Positions 7,917-17,800 are shown, counted from the stretch's first letter. The stretch: 18,139 nucleotides of DNA from Lunasporangiospora selenospora (GCA_015680635.1 JAABOA010000249.1:379-18517), one strand, 5' to 3'. Translations and numbers: made by a program. Notes: a model not told the origin generated them from the letters alone.

Positions 7917-9524
7917 ATGTCATTGCCACCACCACCACCTCCTCCACTTCCAAGTAGGTGTTATTATTCAGTTGAAACATGTGCTTTCCAGTAGTACTGC
8001 TATGTCTCGCTAATCATGGGCTCTTCCTCCAGGCGATGGCGCGCCCGCTCCCGCTTCTACTTCGCACTCTACCGTTTACGTTGGTCACCTTAGCCCAAGA
8101 ACCGAGCGGAGAGACGTTGAAGAGTTGGCAAGTCCCATTCTTCGAGCACCATCCACTCACCTGTGTTAAAAACCTCTCCTTCTAACCTAAGCTGATATTC
8201 TCTTTATCCTGTTAGTTTGAAAAGTATGGTCGACTACTCTCTGTTGAACTTAAGCATGGCGGATTTGCTTTTATCGAATACGAGGTAAAGGACGAAGCGA
8301 GCCCTCCTCAAGCGCTGACATTCTGCCATTTGGGTTGACGTAAATGGTACTTATCATACTTCGTTGGCCCCTGACGATTTTGTAGGATTCACGCGATGCG
8401 GATGACGCAGTGGCAAAGCTCAATGGATACGAATTGGATGGCCACAGGATTACCGTAGAATGGTCCCGACGTTCAGGAGGCCCTGGAAGCGGCTGTTTCC
8501 TATGCAACCAGCCTGGACACTGGGCAAAGGAGTGCCCACAGGCGAATGAGAAAGGCATGGATGTCAAGTCTGGCAAATGCTTTAAGTGTGGCGAACATGG
8601 CCATCTTGCCCGTTACTGCAAGTACGACATATAGAGCAACCTTTTTTTGGTTTTACTTTCTCTTTAGGTGTCATCGCCCTGGCTCTCCACTCTTTCTTTC
8701 ACTTGCTCAATCTCTAGAGAGTTTCTAAACACCTTATACTGTCAATTCTCCTTTAGAGGGCCGGATTCGTCGCAAAGACACAGTGATCATTTCGAACATC
8801 GCCGTGGTCCACCACCTTCTCGTTATGGACGTGGACGTTCTCCCGAGTACTACGGAAGAGACCCATATGACCGTGGATACCGTGGACGTAGACACTCTCG
8901 GTCCCCTGATCGAGGATATGGAGGCTATCGCGGACGATCACCTTACGGCTATCGAGGTCGCTCTCCTTCGCCCTACTACGGTGGACGTGGTCATTCACCC
9001 ATCCCATACGGGTAAGTTGACATTCCCACCACATTCTGTTTTCTCCTTTCTTTTTTTTTCTGACGCCGAGTCATGCTTGCGGAGGTGTACTGCCTGCTTT
9101 CTTCTTCTTCTTGTCAATGGCCGTCGTGAAGGCGGCAACAGAGTTTGCAGATTACGTGTCCTTGATAGATAAGGGCTGTATGCAGTGATATTAAGCGAAA
9201 GGAAAAGATGAAGGAGGAAAGAAGGAAAAAGGTGCAAAGGAGTACAGGAACAGGGGAAATGGCAGTTTATTCATACAATGCTATAGAGGAATGGCGATTC
9301 GTACCTGTTTGCTTTGTTTCTCTTTTTTCGCCAAACATGGGATCTTGGGATCGTTAACCTCAGGTCGCGGACGAATGCTTGACTGTGTGTATTCATCTTA
9401 ACCAACCGACTTTGACGGATCTTTGCTTTCACTCGGGACCTTACCCCTATCTTTCAGGCGAGGAGGACCACCCCCACCACCTCCACCACCACTGTCGTCC
9501 CAGCCATCTCAGCGTTATGTATAG
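7917..9524 (+). CDS. SR-like splicing factor: RRM, two CCHC zinc knuckles, Arg/Ser/Gly/Tyr-rich tail
   Basis: Predicted nuclear pre-mRNA-binding protein of the SR family. Six coding exons: 7917-7953, 8033-8127, 8216-8284, 8386-8621, 8757-9011, 9458-9524; product 252 aa. It begins with a seven-proline run (residues 4-10), then an RRM (about 26-95) with RNP2 VYVGHL (27-32) and RNP1 GGFAFIEY (59-66). Two zinc knuckles follow, C104-C107-H112-C117 and C132-C135-H140-C145, both C-X2-C-X4-H-X4-C. The tail (about 147-235) is rich in RGRSP, SRSP, YGGYRG and similar repeats, the RS/RGG substrate of SR kinases and methylases; the protein ends with an eight-proline run. RRM plus one knuckle resembles SRSF7, and two knuckles match plant RS2Z proteins. 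Intron 2 is GC-AG. Introns 4 and 5 both put a stop codon in frame shortly after the donor. Start choice is inferential: in-frame ATGs at 7878 and 7893 would add 13 or 8 residues. Confidence 0.9.
8128..8215 (+). other. Non-canonical GC-AG intron (intron 2 of the SR-like gene)
   Basis: Exon 2 ends GAAGAGTTG and the intron begins GCAAGT; the acceptor GTTAG precedes TTTGAAAAG. Joining in phase 0 restores EELFEKYG, the conserved end of RRM helix 1. The nearest GT (in CAAGTCCC) would give an in-frame stop after joining. A branch-site-like CTAAC lies at 8182-8186, 29 nt before the acceptor end. The rest of the donor matches U1 consensus well, as is typical of GC donors. Confidence 0.85.
9012..9457 (+). 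other. Long terminal intron (intron 5) of the SR-like gene
   Basis: 446 bp, the longest intron in this gene (the others are 79-135 bp). Donor GTAAGT, acceptor TTTCAG. Phase 2 junction joins TACGG to GCGAGG and restores YGRGG before the final polyproline. If unspliced, the codon straddling the donor is followed at once by TAA. Internal acceptor-like sites occur (for example before 9362), but joining exon 5 to that one meets a TGA within seven codons. Confidence 0.75.
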
Positions 9525-9606
9525 GATATAAGCCAGGAACTAGTGGACCCAGGAACTCAGCGAGGGACCGACAGTGATCATGTGACCTTTCACATGGGCC
9601 AGCTTG

Positions 9607-9612
9607 AATAAA
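9607..9612 (+). terminator. Polyadenylation signal of the SR-like gene
   Basis: AATAAA 83 nt past the TAG at 9522-9524, followed about 20 nt later by a T-rich tract, the expected downstream element arrangement. Confidence 0.6.
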
Positions 9613-9735
9613 ACTTGCTTCCGTCCACGGACTTTTTTTTTTTATTCATTGCAATCCGAACACCAGACCTGTTACCTCCTTCGCTCTCTTGTAGGCCTCT
9701 ATTCAGCTAAGGCATATCCCCACAGTCCTCTACCC

Positions 9736-9742
9736 TATAAAG
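9736..9742 (+). promoter_or_regulatory. TATA box of the mitochondrial carrier gene
   Basis: TATAAAG lies in the short gap after the SR-like gene and 464 nt before the carrier ATG. No ATG on the plus strand intervenes, consistent with a single long leader beginning near 9765-9775. A 5' UTR intron cannot be excluded. Confidence 0.5.
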
Positions 9743-10205
9743 TAGACTCTCTGATCAGGGTTCTTCATTGGGGCGACATTTGCTCCGTCGGTTCTCCCCT
9801 TCTGCTCTTTCTCTCTACACCGGTCCTCTCTCCACTCTCTCCACTCTCTTCGGTCAGCCTTGACTCTTCTGACTTTCGGACTCCGGCTCGCCGCTCGCTG
9901 CTTGACCCATTGCAGAGTCTTGTGCATTTCCTCAAGATCCTGCAAGTCTCACCATTACCCATCCCATTAAGATTGAGCCATCGAATCCTCTCACTCGACA
10001 AGACATCCAGTCATCACTGTTGTTAATCAAGAAAACCATCCACCCGACTTGACCGAACCTTACTTGTTCCTTCTGTTCCTATTTTTTCCCGCGCATCTCG
10101 GCTTCTCTCCTCTCCCCTCCCCACTCTATCCAGTCCCCCCTCAACCCTTTCGGACGTACTTGTTTCCTTTTCTTCTTCCTTTCTATCCTTTTTCCTCTTG
10201 TTTGA
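9743..10205 (+). promoter_or_regulatory. Long pyrimidine-rich, ATG-free 5' leader of the carrier gene
   Basis: I read this interval in all three plus frames and found no ATG until the carrier start at 10206. The sequence is dominated by CT-rich blocks (for example about 9805-9855 and 10080-10200). Absence of upstream ATGs supports the interval being transcribed leader and supports 10206 as the initiator. Transcription of the leader itself is inferred. Confidence 0.5.
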
Positions 10206-12899
10206 ATGGCTACATTATCTTCAACGGGGTCAACCACTGCTCTGAGCAGCCGACTCCAGTCTCCTATTACCACCAGTGGTATCAACACCAGCACCAGCGT
10301 CCACCAGCAGAGTGCGCTCGGAATCCAGCAGCCGGTTGGACTCATTGACTCAAATGACAAGGATCTGAAAGGCAGGACGGCTGCCATGCTACTTGGCCAG
10401 CATTCAGGGCAAGGGTCAGGATCGAAGGATGGAGACGGAAAGGTCCTCCATCAACCACAGCAACAGATCAAGGGCACTCGAGATGTAAAGTCGATGGAAT
10501 ACATCCTCAAGACAATGTTTGCTGGTGGCATTGCTGGCATTACGGTATGTTCATTTGTACTGCCGAGCCCCCTGATCTCAAGGAGGGTTCCTCCGCCACC
10601 CCACTCTCTCACTCTCACTCACTCTCCAGTCAGACGAGAGAAGAGACAGGGCCTGACGTAGAAGGAGAGCTCGGATTGGAGAAACAAAAACACACAAGGA
10701 CAAAGGACGAGAAGAGAGCACCTCTCTCACCCGAGTGGGACATGCGCAGCGAAGGATTTTTTTTTTCTTGTGCAGTTCGGCACAGAAAAAAAAAAGGCTC
10801 TCCGGTCCAAAAGCTTGCCAGTCTCGCCCTCTCTTTTCTTTCCCACACTCGGCCGCCCCTGCACAATGTCACTTTCTCACGCATCCGTATCTCTGACTGA
10901 TCCCGGAGATGGTCACCACCTCGCTTGCCACATCCGTATGCTTCCTCTTTTTCAATGACTCCCTTGAACAAGATCTACGGACCTGACCTTGAAGGAGAGA
11001 CGAAAAAGGGGCATGTGATCGGCTGGCCCTGTGGACAGCGAGAGCAAGAAGTGATGATGGCTGCAAATTGCTTTGATCCCCGTTTTACCCCACCCGATAC
11101 TTCCATTTTGGGACCGCTTCTCCGATCACTCCTTGTCTCCTCTTCTTTCTCTCTCCACACACACATTCGTGCACGCACACATACGCACATACACACGCCT
11201 GTTATGGTCTTCCGCCCTTACTCTTCTCCACCTCTCGCAAAAAAGTATTTATCCGTTCTCTTCTGTTTTCCAAGACTAACGTTCTGTTCACCTTTGCATC
11301 CTTGTATGCGGAGAATAGGCCAAGACTGCAATTGCTCCTCTCGACCGAGTCAAGATTCTGTTCCAGGCAAACAACCCTCAATTTGAAAAATATGCAGGTA
11401 CGTATGGGTCAGTGTCGGGGAAACTTGCTGTTTTTATTATTATTGTTTCCTACAAAGAAATACCTGGTTGAGCGTTCAAGTAGGACCTTCTACGCATTAC
11501 ACGATGGGTTGGGTTGGGTTGGGTTGGCCAATTTAGGGACACTCTGTTGTTACGAGGGCCTATATTAGAGACTGTTGCTGCACTGCCCAGTGTAACGATT
11601 GATACATCAAGACTGGCAGGGATCGATGAATGGAAGAGGCAGTTTTTCAGGGAGAGCGAGAGAGATTTTTCAGCCCGCAGTAGACCCCAAGTCTCTGTAA
11701 AATAACACTTCTTTTCCCATTTGTGTCCACGGGTACTAATCGTGCTTTGCTTCATTTGATGTTATTTTATTCCCACAGGAACCTGGACAGGAGTATTCCG
11801 AGCAGGGCGAGAGATTCATAGGACTAGAGGACTTAGAGGTCTTTTCCAAGGAAACTCTGCAACTGTCCTCCGAATTTTTCCATATGCAGCAATCAAATTC
11901 ATGGCCTATGAGCAGTATCGTAGTGTATGGAGACCATGTGTGCATTGCCATGTGAAACCTGTATTGCAGGAATCTTGATAGAGAAAAAACACGATAGTAA
12001 CAATAGCTAACAAGCGTGCTCTCTCTTCATGCGTCTTTATTTCTGTTGTTACCTTCCCTTTGACTATTTTCTAGATGCTAATGCCAACAAGAAGAGATGA
12101 AACCCCATACAAAAAGCTTGTTGCAGGCTCTTTAGCAGGTAAAAGTGATCTAGGATGGGGATCTCAATGCTTTTCGGCCCATACCACATGATCTCTAACA
12201 TAAACACGCACACTTCTTCCCATCGGTCCAACTAAATTAGGTGTGACATCGGTTCTTTTCACATACCCTCTTGACTTGATCCGTGTACGTCTTGCCTATG
12301 AGACGACAGCAACACCATACACTTCACTAGTCAAAAAGATTTATAACGAGCCAGCAGGGCAGAGCCGGCCTCGCCACGCGAGCTGGCTCCCCGAGTTCCG
12401 AATCGCCAACTTTTACCGTGGCTTCTTTTGCTCGATTGCGGGCATGATCCCTTATGCAGGAGTCTCGTTCTTTACACATGATGTGATGCAAGAGTTTTGT
12501 CGGGAGCATATCCCTTGGACCCTCAAACCCATCTCAAACGACGGGCCTGACGGAGGTGGTGGTTCACGACGGGGTCGAGGCTTGCCCGACAAGAATGGAG
12601 ATTATCCTCGACCAGAACTCAAGACTGTGGCCGAATTGGCTTGCGGAGGAATTGCAGGAGCTGTAGCACAAACGTGTTCATATCCATTGGAGGTTGTCCG
12701 AAGGAAAATGCAAGTCGCAGGAGCATTGGACCCAAAGAGCTTTGTGGGAATGGGAGAAATGGCACGTCGATTATATATAACCAAAGGCGTGCGTGGCTTC
12801 TTTGTTGGATTGAGTATTGGATACCTCAAGGTGACGCCCATGATTGCCATCTCGTTCACAGTTTATGAGCGGATGAAGACTTTGCTAGAAATCAACTAA
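10206..12899 (+). CDS. LEU5: Mitochondrial carrier family protein, Leu5/SLC25A16/SLC25A42 type (probable coenzyme A carrier)
   Basis: Inner-membrane carrier predicted to bring CoA (or a CoA precursor) into the mitochondrial matrix. Coding exons: 10206-10544, 11319-11397, 11779-11924, 12075-12138, 12241-12899; introns 774, 381, 150 and 102 bp, all GT-AG; product 428 aa. The three repeats each carry the Px[DE]xx[KR] signature: PLDRVK (120-125), PLDLIR (219-224) and PLEVVR (358-363). [15 protein letters not shown] followed by [17 protein letters not shown] is diagnostic of the Leu5/SLC25A42 branch rather than ADP/ATP or phosphate carriers. The first about 95 residues are a Ser/Thr/Gln-rich extension without membrane segments; a Gly/Arg-rich insert (about 305-335) lies between repeats 2 and 3. 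The subfamily call rests on recall of yeast Leu5-like motifs; substrate is by homology only. It faces the next gene tail to tail. Confidence 0.9.
10545..11318 (+). other. Long first intron of the carrier gene with simple-sequence tracts
   Basis: 774 bp, the longest intron in the window. It holds a CTCA-rich tract near 10600-10630, T and A homopolymers near 10757-10800, and an interrupted CA-rich microsatellite at about 11155-11200. Donor GTATGT, acceptor AATAG. No separate gene inside could be supported: open frames on either strand are low-complexity. Confidence 0.75.
11506..11527 (+). repeat. Tandem GGGTT repeat, G-quadruplex motif, in carrier intron 2
   Basis: Four perfect GGGTT units followed by GG. 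Four G3 runs with 2-nt loops satisfy the standard intramolecular quadruplex pattern, and they are on the sense strand, so the pre-mRNA would also carry it. It lies 109 nt downstream of the donor of the 381-bp intron. The repeat resembles a telomere-like unit, but four copies inside an intron do not indicate a telomere. Confidence 0.8.
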
Positions 12900-13412
12900 A
12901 AAAGGAAGAAAGGCAAAAATCAGTAAATCAATATGGAGTCGGAGAGGTGGGAGTCCGGGCCCAAGGACCACAGCAATAGCCGTAGATATAGAGACTCTAC
13001 AATTATACACTACATATAAACTACCACTCACATTTTGCACAACATCCAAGTCCAAAGGAGAACCCCTGTTCCTTAGTTGAAAATGAAATATCGAGTGCAA
13101 ATTACAAACTTGGTTCCACTGCCACGTTAGTGTCCTGGCCAGCAACGATTACGTTGGCCGTTGCAATGTGCCTGAGCTCGGCGGTTGCGTGTATTCCCCA
13201 TTCTGGCTTGCACTTTTACATGTGAGCTACTTCAATGGCAGCAGGTATCGAAGGGATGACTGGATATCGCATTTATTCCATTGGAAACTGACAGAGGAAA
13301 CAGTAGTTTTGCTTCTTACTCTTCTTTTACAATTGACGGCTCATCGGACAAGGCTTATCTTTATTTCATCCAAAATCCTGATACTCTCCTAAAACTCGTC
13401 TCCTCGGGGGCA
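12900..13412. other. Convergent 3' intergenic region
   Basis: The carrier (plus) and acyltransferase (minus) genes end facing each other, 513 bp apart. On the plus strand I see no canonical AATAAA after the carrier stop; AT-rich sequence near 13005-13025 is the best candidate for its 3' end. The minus-strand gene has AATAAA close to its stop. No gene is visible. Confidence 0.6.
13360..13365 (-). terminator. Candidate polyadenylation signal of the acyltransferase gene
   Basis: AATAAA on the minus strand about 48 nt past the stop codon ending at 13413. A second copy of the hexamer occurs near 13272-13277. Confidence 0.45.
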
Positions 13413-14816
13413 TCACTTTTTGCCAAAGTACCACCAGAACAAACTCCTGTACCTCATGCCATACCACATTCCGAACGTAGCATAGGGGTGCATAAACAAG
13501 GGGAAGGTGACTGCATGAAAAGTAAACATGGACAACACACCAAGGATACGCAATCCAAGTCGGGTCGCCGTCCCCCCCTCGGTATACATATGCTCAATCC
13601 ATCGTCCTGTTGGAGTCTGACTTGCGACCTTGGTTAAAATAACTGCCACACTCTGGATCATAAAGTACACGAACTGGCCCCAGAAAGGTTGTCCCATAGA
13701 GGTATACACAATGTATCCATGCATCAGTCCGCTCAATGCAAACACAGACATCACAGGTAGAGCCTGTCGAGCAGCTTTAGAAAGCACACTTCCAACTGTG
13801 TCGGGTCTGAGGTACTGTTTACACAATCGCTGCGTAGGCAAGAACCCAAGGTCGACCCAGATATAGCGAAAGAGCGTATGCCAATTGTTCCAAAAGTCGA
13901 CAGGTGTCACGGCCAAGAAGGGATTGCGGGTGCCAAGGACAGCCCAGTCCGAGGTGTCGAGAGTGTTGCCTGTGTGCCAGGACCAGGCCATGGCTCCAAT
14001 GTAATAATAACTTAAAATGTTGGTAATCATGATCACGGCAACGCCGACGGCAAAGACCCAAAACTCAATCATGGTAAATCGATCCAGGTCATCCGGGGTA
14101 TAGAACGAGGTCATAAAGAGGAGCGCTTGCTGGATCAATTCGCAGAGAAGCAGTGTGGCTACCAAATCTTGCCACTGGAGTTGCTTCGCATTGGGGGACC
14201 GTGTGCTTGGTTGGATGGAGGTATAGTTCCGAAGTGGAGACAACATCTCTGACCGGAATCGGGTGGAGGTCCATGTCAGGGGTTCGCCCTGATCGAGGTT
14301 GGGTTTGAGAGACAAGGCCTTAATCGCACCCTGTGATGAAGATAGCCCGGAACCATTAACTTTGACAGACTCTTTTTTATCTTGATCCTCAAGGTCCTTC
14401 TTGGCTCTTGCCACAGAATCGGACATGCTCTCTGCCATCAGGATCCGAACGTAGTATCGACTGGGGATTCCTGTCCATGGTTGAACGTAATAGAGATCGA
14501 TAAGCCGCGTCAAGCATCCACTTGAGATGACCGACAGACCGAGGTGAAGTAGGTCTTGAGGGCAGGTCAACAATATAGGATAGAAAAGGAGGAACAATAG
14601 GAGTGGGAAAGCTAGGATTTGTTTTGCGACTGTCGTCTTTGGAAAAGGCGAGAGGAGGAGTGCATAAGATGCAATTAGCACTGGGAAATAGATGGCAACA
14701 TAAATGCCAGTGGGAAGGGAATGAGGTGTCGGGAAAAGACGGTCTGGTGAAGGGGTGGTCAAGGGTACAAAGAACGGGAAAAGGGTCTTGGCCCACGCGG
14801 GGTCGAATATCAACAT
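13413..14816 (-). CDS. Wax-synthase-domain membrane O-acyltransferase (MBOAT-like)
   Basis: Predicted integral membrane enzyme, probably in the ER, that transfers a fatty acyl group from acyl-CoA to a hydroxyl acceptor. Single exon, 467 aa. Key motifs: FWNNWHTLFR (308-317), equivalent to the FW..WH signature of the family, and SGLMHG (362-367), whose His366 is the expected catalytic histidine. Hydrophobic segments at roughly 34-55, 63-83, 218-238, 250-275, 376-398 and 423-443 suggest at least six membrane spans, with a polar Lys/Ser-rich loop at about 128-180. Start: ATG at 14816 with A at -3; the open frame extends to a GTG at 14882 and an in-frame TAA at 14891-14889, so an upstream non-ATG start is not needed. 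Acceptor (fatty alcohol, sterol, diacylglycerol or a secondary metabolite) cannot be told from sequence. Confidence 0.85.
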   Translation of the reverse strand: MLIFDPAWAKTLFPFFVPLTTPSPDRLFPTPHSLPTGIYVAIYFPVLIASYALLLSPFPKTTVAKQILAFPLLLFLLFYPILLTCPQDLLHLGLSVISSGCLTRLIDLYYVQPWTGIPSRYYVRILMAESMSDSVARAKKDLEDQDKKESVKVNGSGLSSSQGAIKALSLKPNLDQGEPLTWTSTRFRSEMLSPLRNYTSIQPSTRSPNAKQLQWQDLVATLLLCELIQQALLFMTSFYTPDDLDRFTMIEFWVFAVGVAVIMITNILSYYYIGAMAWSWHTGNTLDTSDWAVLGTRNPFLAVTPVDFWNNWHTLFRYIWVDLGFLPTQRLCKQYLRPDTVGSVLSKAARQALPVMSVFALSGLMHGYIVYTSMGQPFWGQFVYFMIQSVAVILTKVASQTPTGRWIEHMYTEGGTATRLGLRILGVLSMFTFHAVTFPLFMHPYATFGMWYGMRYRSLFWWYFGKK

Positions 14817-17800
14817 CCTTTGTAGGACTGAGGGTCGGTGGGTTGGTTGGAGAGCGGGGGGCTTGGGAGGGGTGCGAGACACGGTTGAAGCTTAACCGAC
14901 TTTAGAACACAACAAGCGCTCAGACACCAAAACAAATGTAACGGCAATCAGGTGGGGCAGAGCATGCAATCCGGGGAACAATGGAATGGAAATAAATCTA
15001 AATCGATAAGCAAGAGCCAAGCTGATGATGACAAGGAAGATGATGATTACAAGGAGGGTAATGGCGGTATTGAAGAAAACCCCTCCTCACGCCACTTCTC
15101 TCTCCAGCCACACAAGCGCTCGCTCTCCTTATTCCAAGTGCTGTGTCGAAAAAAACTCCCTCCCGAGGGTACCATCATTGCCATGTGTCACGACGAGTCC
15201 AACGGGCTGAATCGCGAATTTGGTAGCACTAAGAAGTCCTTTTTTTTTTAATACTATGCTGCATCGATATCTGCGCTGCTTCCCACCAAATGCTGTGAGA
15301 ACCTCTTTTGAATCAACACCACTCGCATCCTCTGAATTCCTGTTATTGAGATAGAGAGGAGGAGCAGGAGACCAAATGGACCAAATATCCTTCCCCCTCC
15401 CCCTAGTGTCGCCCATGAGAAGAACCTAATAGAGGAAAGGGGTCATCGATCTAGAAACAAATAGACATGAAAAGCATGGGGAACTGCTTTGTGCAGGCTG
15501 GCACTTTCCTCTTTTTTTTTTTTTGTAGCTCAACTATTAAATTTACGGTTAGTTTGCCAGATGGGTTTGGGGAGGTTGAGTCTCCGTAGACTAGGATACG
15601 AAATATATCTGTTGGAAATTCAGTTCAGGGTCACGAACAAATCCTGAAATCAAAAGGGTCTGAGCAAGCAAGCTCTTCTTATAAGCTGGTGCCATGGCCC
15701 TGCCTAGGTTTGAAGAGCGGGAAAAAGGGCGGGAGAGTGGGAAAAGGGTAAACTCCAACCGGAGAAATGCCGAGGAGCGACATGACAGTCGTTGATGTAG
15801 TCGGCAAAACTTTCAGGCAGTTCGTATGACAGAAAGTGGGGGTTGGGTCACAAAAGGACCTGGCACTTGCCTGTTTATACTTTTTCAGGTCAATTGAGAC
15901 CGATGAATGTCATTCCACAGTCCTTAAACAACAACAACAACAAAAAAAAAGGTAAGAGATGGAAGCTGAACACCGAGAGGATCCCACCGAATGCTTTTTT
16001 TTTTTTTTTTTTGCGCATGTTGCTCGGATGAATCCGCTAAATACCCGCACCCTCTTTTTCCCTTCCCCGGACAGTCACATTAAGACCATTTCAACGCGTT
16101 GCTTTTGCCTTCTGTTTATTTTCATGGATTCTATTTATTTTACCTTTTCGATCCGCCTTTTCATTCTTGTGGGTAAATAAGTAGATATAGACATTGCTGC
16201 ATTTCTCCCGGGTCAAGAATCTACGTTTTGAAGATGTGAGGTCATCATCCTCCTGAGCTTTGCCAAGATCCAAAAGATGTTTATTACTCCAAGAGTCTTA
16301 GCAGGGGTGTAGAGCAATTGCATTCGATAGCAGGGGTATCGACCACAGAATAATAACCAAAAAAAAGCAATTCCAAAAACAGGATGAAAGTAACTCAAGC
16401 CCTTGTAGGGAAAGTGAGTATATTTTTTATTCGAACTTCATTCAACCCCTGGGTCAGTTCAACGCTTGGGCTTCCACAAGGAGCAAGGGCCAGAAAGACT
16501 AGGGCCAATACCACAATAAAGTTTAGGAACAAGGGGGGTCTTCCCTCCATCTCCTTTTCTCGATGCAAGGATTCGTTAATACGGAACCGGAGAAAAGAAT
16601 GCAAGAAAGCGTGTTATGAAAACGAAAATTGGGCCGAGAGTTTCCCTCTTGGTGGTGAACCTCTATTCTTGCCAAAGGACTTCTTTTTATTCTCGACCGT
16701 TCTTACAAGACTGAGCAGACACGGAGGAAAGATTAAACATGGGCTGTTGTGACAAGAATCACACGGTGTGCGGGTTTTGGGTAACAAACGGCAGACTAGT
16801 AAAGGAGGATAGAAGAGGAAAGCCGTTTGGCTGAGGCTCCTCCCGCCCTGAGATTGTATCTGAAAGCCCGCAGTTCAATTGAACATTCCACGGATCCATA
16901 CTGGCCGCAACGAGTGAGAAAAGAGAAAGTGACTTCCTCATGGTACTCCAAAAAAAAGCGCTGCGGAAGAGAAAGAGAAAGAAGGAAAATGTCAAGAGTG
17001 AGGAGAGTGAATGGAGAAAAAGGGTCGGACCCTCATTCTGCCCTCTATGAGGGCATGAAAATGCAGCAAACCAATCTTTTCCTTTTTTGAAGACAAAACG
17101 AAAAGAGCGCTTGGATCAAATGGAGAAGGCTCTGAGGAGTGTGAAATGATGATGTCGACGATGCCTGGCACATGCATGTTGAGCGATTCCTTCCTCTGTT
17201 GCGTGCTGGGCGCTAACCCTGTGTATTGTATGGAAATGAACATGAACAAAGCGGGTGAGGATCCCAGGCCAGCTGTAGAGTCAATCAATGTGGTAGTAAC
17301 ATCGAAGTTCTACGGAGAAGTGTTCAGAGCCGAGTGTACTCCAGAGTGGTTGCTCTTAAGCACCTCTCCTTCAAGGGCGTAGTGCACAAAGGAGAGCAAA
17401 AATTGTACTAGAGGAGCTGTCAGTTGAGTCTGTGTCCTGTACAACCAACCTGCAATTGACATGAATCACAAGCAGGTACAATGTTGTGTCCCATCACAGG
17501 TCTCCTCTGGGCGTTAAAGAAAAGTAGATGGGGAATGTTGGGAAGGAGACCCGCGAACAAGAGAAAAATCCATGCTATAGAGTAGATCTGTTGGAGTCTT
17601 CAAAGAACGGCACTCGGGATAGCAATGAGTCGACTCTACTCTTCCTAGTCTAGAAAATATGAGAGGATGTCTGGATAAAGAACGATCGTTTGCTCAATTA
17701 CACATTCCTGTAGTGTTCGACAATCGAAGGATTTGAGGCAAAGGGCCACAGATGAACGTATCCTTCCTATTTTGTTTGTAGAGGTCTTTTTTTTATCGTC

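Noticed and set aside
11155-11200. CA-rich tract as a CRISPR-like or mobile repeat
   Set aside because: It is an interrupted dinucleotide microsatellite inside an intron; no spacer-repeat structure.
11506-11527. GGGTT repeat as an internal telomere remnant
   Set aside because: Only four copies, wholly inside an intron of an intact gene, with no subtelomeric features around it.
14817-14882. Extension of the acyltransferase to a GTG at 14882
   Set aside because: GTG initiation is not expected in a nuclear gene and ATG at 14816 has a suitable context.
16384-16752. 122-codon open frame in the right-hand gap
   Set aside because: No motif, no supporting splice structure, and composition like surrounding non-coding sequence.
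16873-16884. Perfect 12-bp palindrome GTTCAATTGAAC
   Set aside because: A few 12-bp palindromes are expected by chance in 18 kb and nothing nearby gives it a role.
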